This document shows, in pieces, positions 29,343-30,449 of a DNA stretch of 30,449 nucleotides (positions within the stretch are counted from its first letter, which is position 1; every line of letters begins with the position of its first letter). Below the pieces are notes generated by a model, which worked only from the letters and a program-made list of their open reading frames with translations, made no database searches and was not told where the DNA came from. Source of the stretch: AC-69 sp044869895. Its GTDB lineage: Bacteria > Actinomycetota > UBA4738 > HRBIN12. The DNA lies in assembly GCA_044869895.1 (NCBI GenBank), contig JBIOXZ010000205.1, positions 1 to 30,449 on the forward strand, given 5' to 3'. The translations under genes and the position numbers were made by a program.

Positions 29343-30449
29343 CTACTCGTAGGAGATGGCCCGAAGGACGTTCAACTTGGCCGCCCGACGGGCCGGGAGG
29401 ATCGCCGCCAGTACGCCCGCGAGGCCCGCGAGGGCCAGATACAGGACGAGCTGCCCGCCAGGGATCCGAAGCTCGGTGACGCCCTGGGACGCCAGCGCTT
29501 GCTGAAGGGACCAGCCGAACGCGACGCCGATGGCGATGCCCAACACCGCGCCGAGGATGGCGATGATTACCGACTCCCACCGGATCATCGAGCGCACCTG
29601 TCGCCGGCTCATGCCCACCGCTCGCAGGAGGCCGAGCTCGCGGGTCCGCTCGAAGATGGAAAGGCCGAGGGTGTTCACGATGCCGAACAACGCGATGAGG
29701 ATGGCCATGGCGAGCAGCGCGGTGATCAGCCCGACCAGCTGGTTGATGAACCCGGCCTGCTTGTCCCGGAACGCCGTCTGGTCCTGGACTTCGATGTTGC
29801 CGAAGCTCCTGGTGGCGTCCTCGATCGCCCGTTGCACCGTCTGCGGGTCCGCTCCGGGCTGGAGCTTCACCATCACGAACGAGTCGAGCTGCTCGGGGAA
29901 GTACTTCTCGTACGTCCCGATCGAGACGACGTAGTTGCCCACGAGCCGGTTCTCGGCGTAGGTGCCGCCGATCCTCAGCGGAGTCCTGCCGACGGTTCCG
30001 AACGCTGCGGGCAGGGTGTCGCCAGGGACCCAGCCGTTCTTCGTGGCCACGTCGTCGAACACCAGCACGTCCCCATCCGCCAACGATTGGATGGTCCCGG
30101 GCGACTCCTTCAGCGAGGTAACCTGCTCGACCGTGGATGGATCGACGGCGGTCAGGAACGCCGTCGATCCGTTCACTCGGAACCCGCCCTGGCGGAACTC
30201 CGAGGCGGCCGCCACGCCCGGCACCTCACTGACCTTCGCCGCGGCGTCCGGACTGAACGACACGAACGAGGACGTCGACAGGACGAGGTCGGCCTTCAGC
30301 GTGTCGTTGAGCGCCGCGTCGAACGACGCCTTCAGCGAGGCCGCGAGTATGGCGACCATCGCCACCAGCCCCAGCCCGATCATCAGCGCTGAAGCCGTGG
30401 AGGCAGTGCGGCGGGGGTTGCGCATGGCGTTCTCCCGCCCCAGCTTGCC
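29343..30449 (-). CDS. FtsX/MacB-type ABC transporter permease, C-terminal part
   Basis: The last 368 codons of an ABC transporter permease; the frame continues off the right edge (GKLGRENAMRNPRRTA at the border), so the start is missing. After RNPRRTASTASALMIG comes a transmembrane helix (about 16-36 of the visible part), then a large extracytoplasmic MacB-like periplasmic-core domain (about 45-240), then three helices with the FtsX-domain signature NTLGLSIFERTRELGLLRAVGMSRRQV. The end, LPARRAAKLNVLRAISYE, is typical of such permeases. Full-length relatives of about 850 residues often have two FtsX units, and this is the second. The substrate is unknown. A short GC hairpin follows the stop (29328-29342) without a U-tract. 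Confidence 0.93.
   Translation of the reverse strand, partial: GKLGRENAMRNPRRTASTASALMIGLGLVAMVAILAASLKASFDAALNDTLKADLVLSTSSFVSFSPDAAAKVSEVPGVAAASEFRQGGFRVNGSTAFLTAVDPSTVEQVTSLKESPGTIQSLADGDVLVFDDVATKNGWVPGDTLPAAFGTVGRTPLRIGGTYAENRLVGNYVVSIGTYEKYFPEQLDSFVMVKLQPGADPQTVQRAIEDATRSFGNIEVQDQTAFRDKQAGFINQLVGLITALLAMAILIALFGIVNTLGLSIFERTRELGLLRAVGMSRRQVRSMIRWESVIIAILGAVLGIAIGVAFGWSLQQALASQGVTELRIPGGQLVLYLALAGLAGVLAAILPARRAAKLNVLRAISYE

Noticed and set aside
1..30449. tRNA genes, riboswitches, T-boxes, CRISPR arrays, transposons
   Set aside because: All gaps are under about 120 bases and show no cloverleaf, no T-box features before the synthetase genes, no spaced direct repeats and no transposase frame.

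Overview
This window is high-GC DNA, packed with housekeeping genes, from what looks like a deep-branching or uncultured actinobacterium (Actinomycetota). Nearly every gene lies on the minus strand, so the region reads right to left. The evidence for the lineage is gene content and order: thrS, HIT hydrolase, CDP-alcohol phosphatidyltransferase, acyltransferase, pimA-like glycosyltransferase, pdxS, pdxT, yebC, ruvC, ruvA, ruvB, yajC, secD, secF, apt, relA, metallo-hydrolase, hisS, aspS, rarA and alaS. From memory this is the order of these genes in Mycobacterium tuberculosis (Rv2614c down to Rv2555c). Many genes start with GTG, many neighbours overlap by NTGA, and a PPOX/F420-type flavoprotein is present, all of which fit. 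No tRNA, rRNA, CRISPR array, insertion sequence or phage gene was seen. No gap between genes exceeds about 120 bases.

Layout from right to left: a partial FtsX/MacB-type ABC permease; thrS and a HIT-family hydrolase; an EF-G-like GTPase on the plus strand, the only plus-strand gene; a membrane-lipid group (degenerate CDP-alcohol phosphatidyltransferase, PatA-like acyltransferase, PimA-like mannosyltransferase) running into lemA and an HtpX-like protease; a DUF3048 membrane-anchored protein; pdxS and pdxT for pyridoxal phosphate synthesis; yebC; ruvC-ruvA-ruvB for Holliday junction resolution; yajC, an HD phosphohydrolase, secD and secF for protein export; apt; relA/spoT; dtd and a glyoxalase II-like hydrolase; hisS and aspS; a PPOX/F420 protein; rarA; two small membrane-protein genes; and the 5' half of alaS. 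Translation quality and fidelity (alaS, thrS, hisS, aspS, dtd), stress (relA, rarA, ruvCAB) and envelope biogenesis (Sec, PIM-like lipids) are the main themes.

The gene set is ordinary, and I see no new multi-gene system. The most interesting signals are within or between known genes. SecD carries about 175 extra residues made of five tandem Cys-pair repeats inside its extracytoplasmic P1 region. A LexA-type operator overlaps the ruvC start codon, with a promoter that predicts a leaderless transcript. A perfect 16-bp hairpin sits on the start codon of the metallo-hydrolase gene. The PgsA-like protein has lost most of the CDP-alcohol phosphatidyltransferase signature. rarA has a one-base frameshift near its 3' end. 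The EF-G paralogue is inserted, in opposite orientation, into an otherwise conserved locus.
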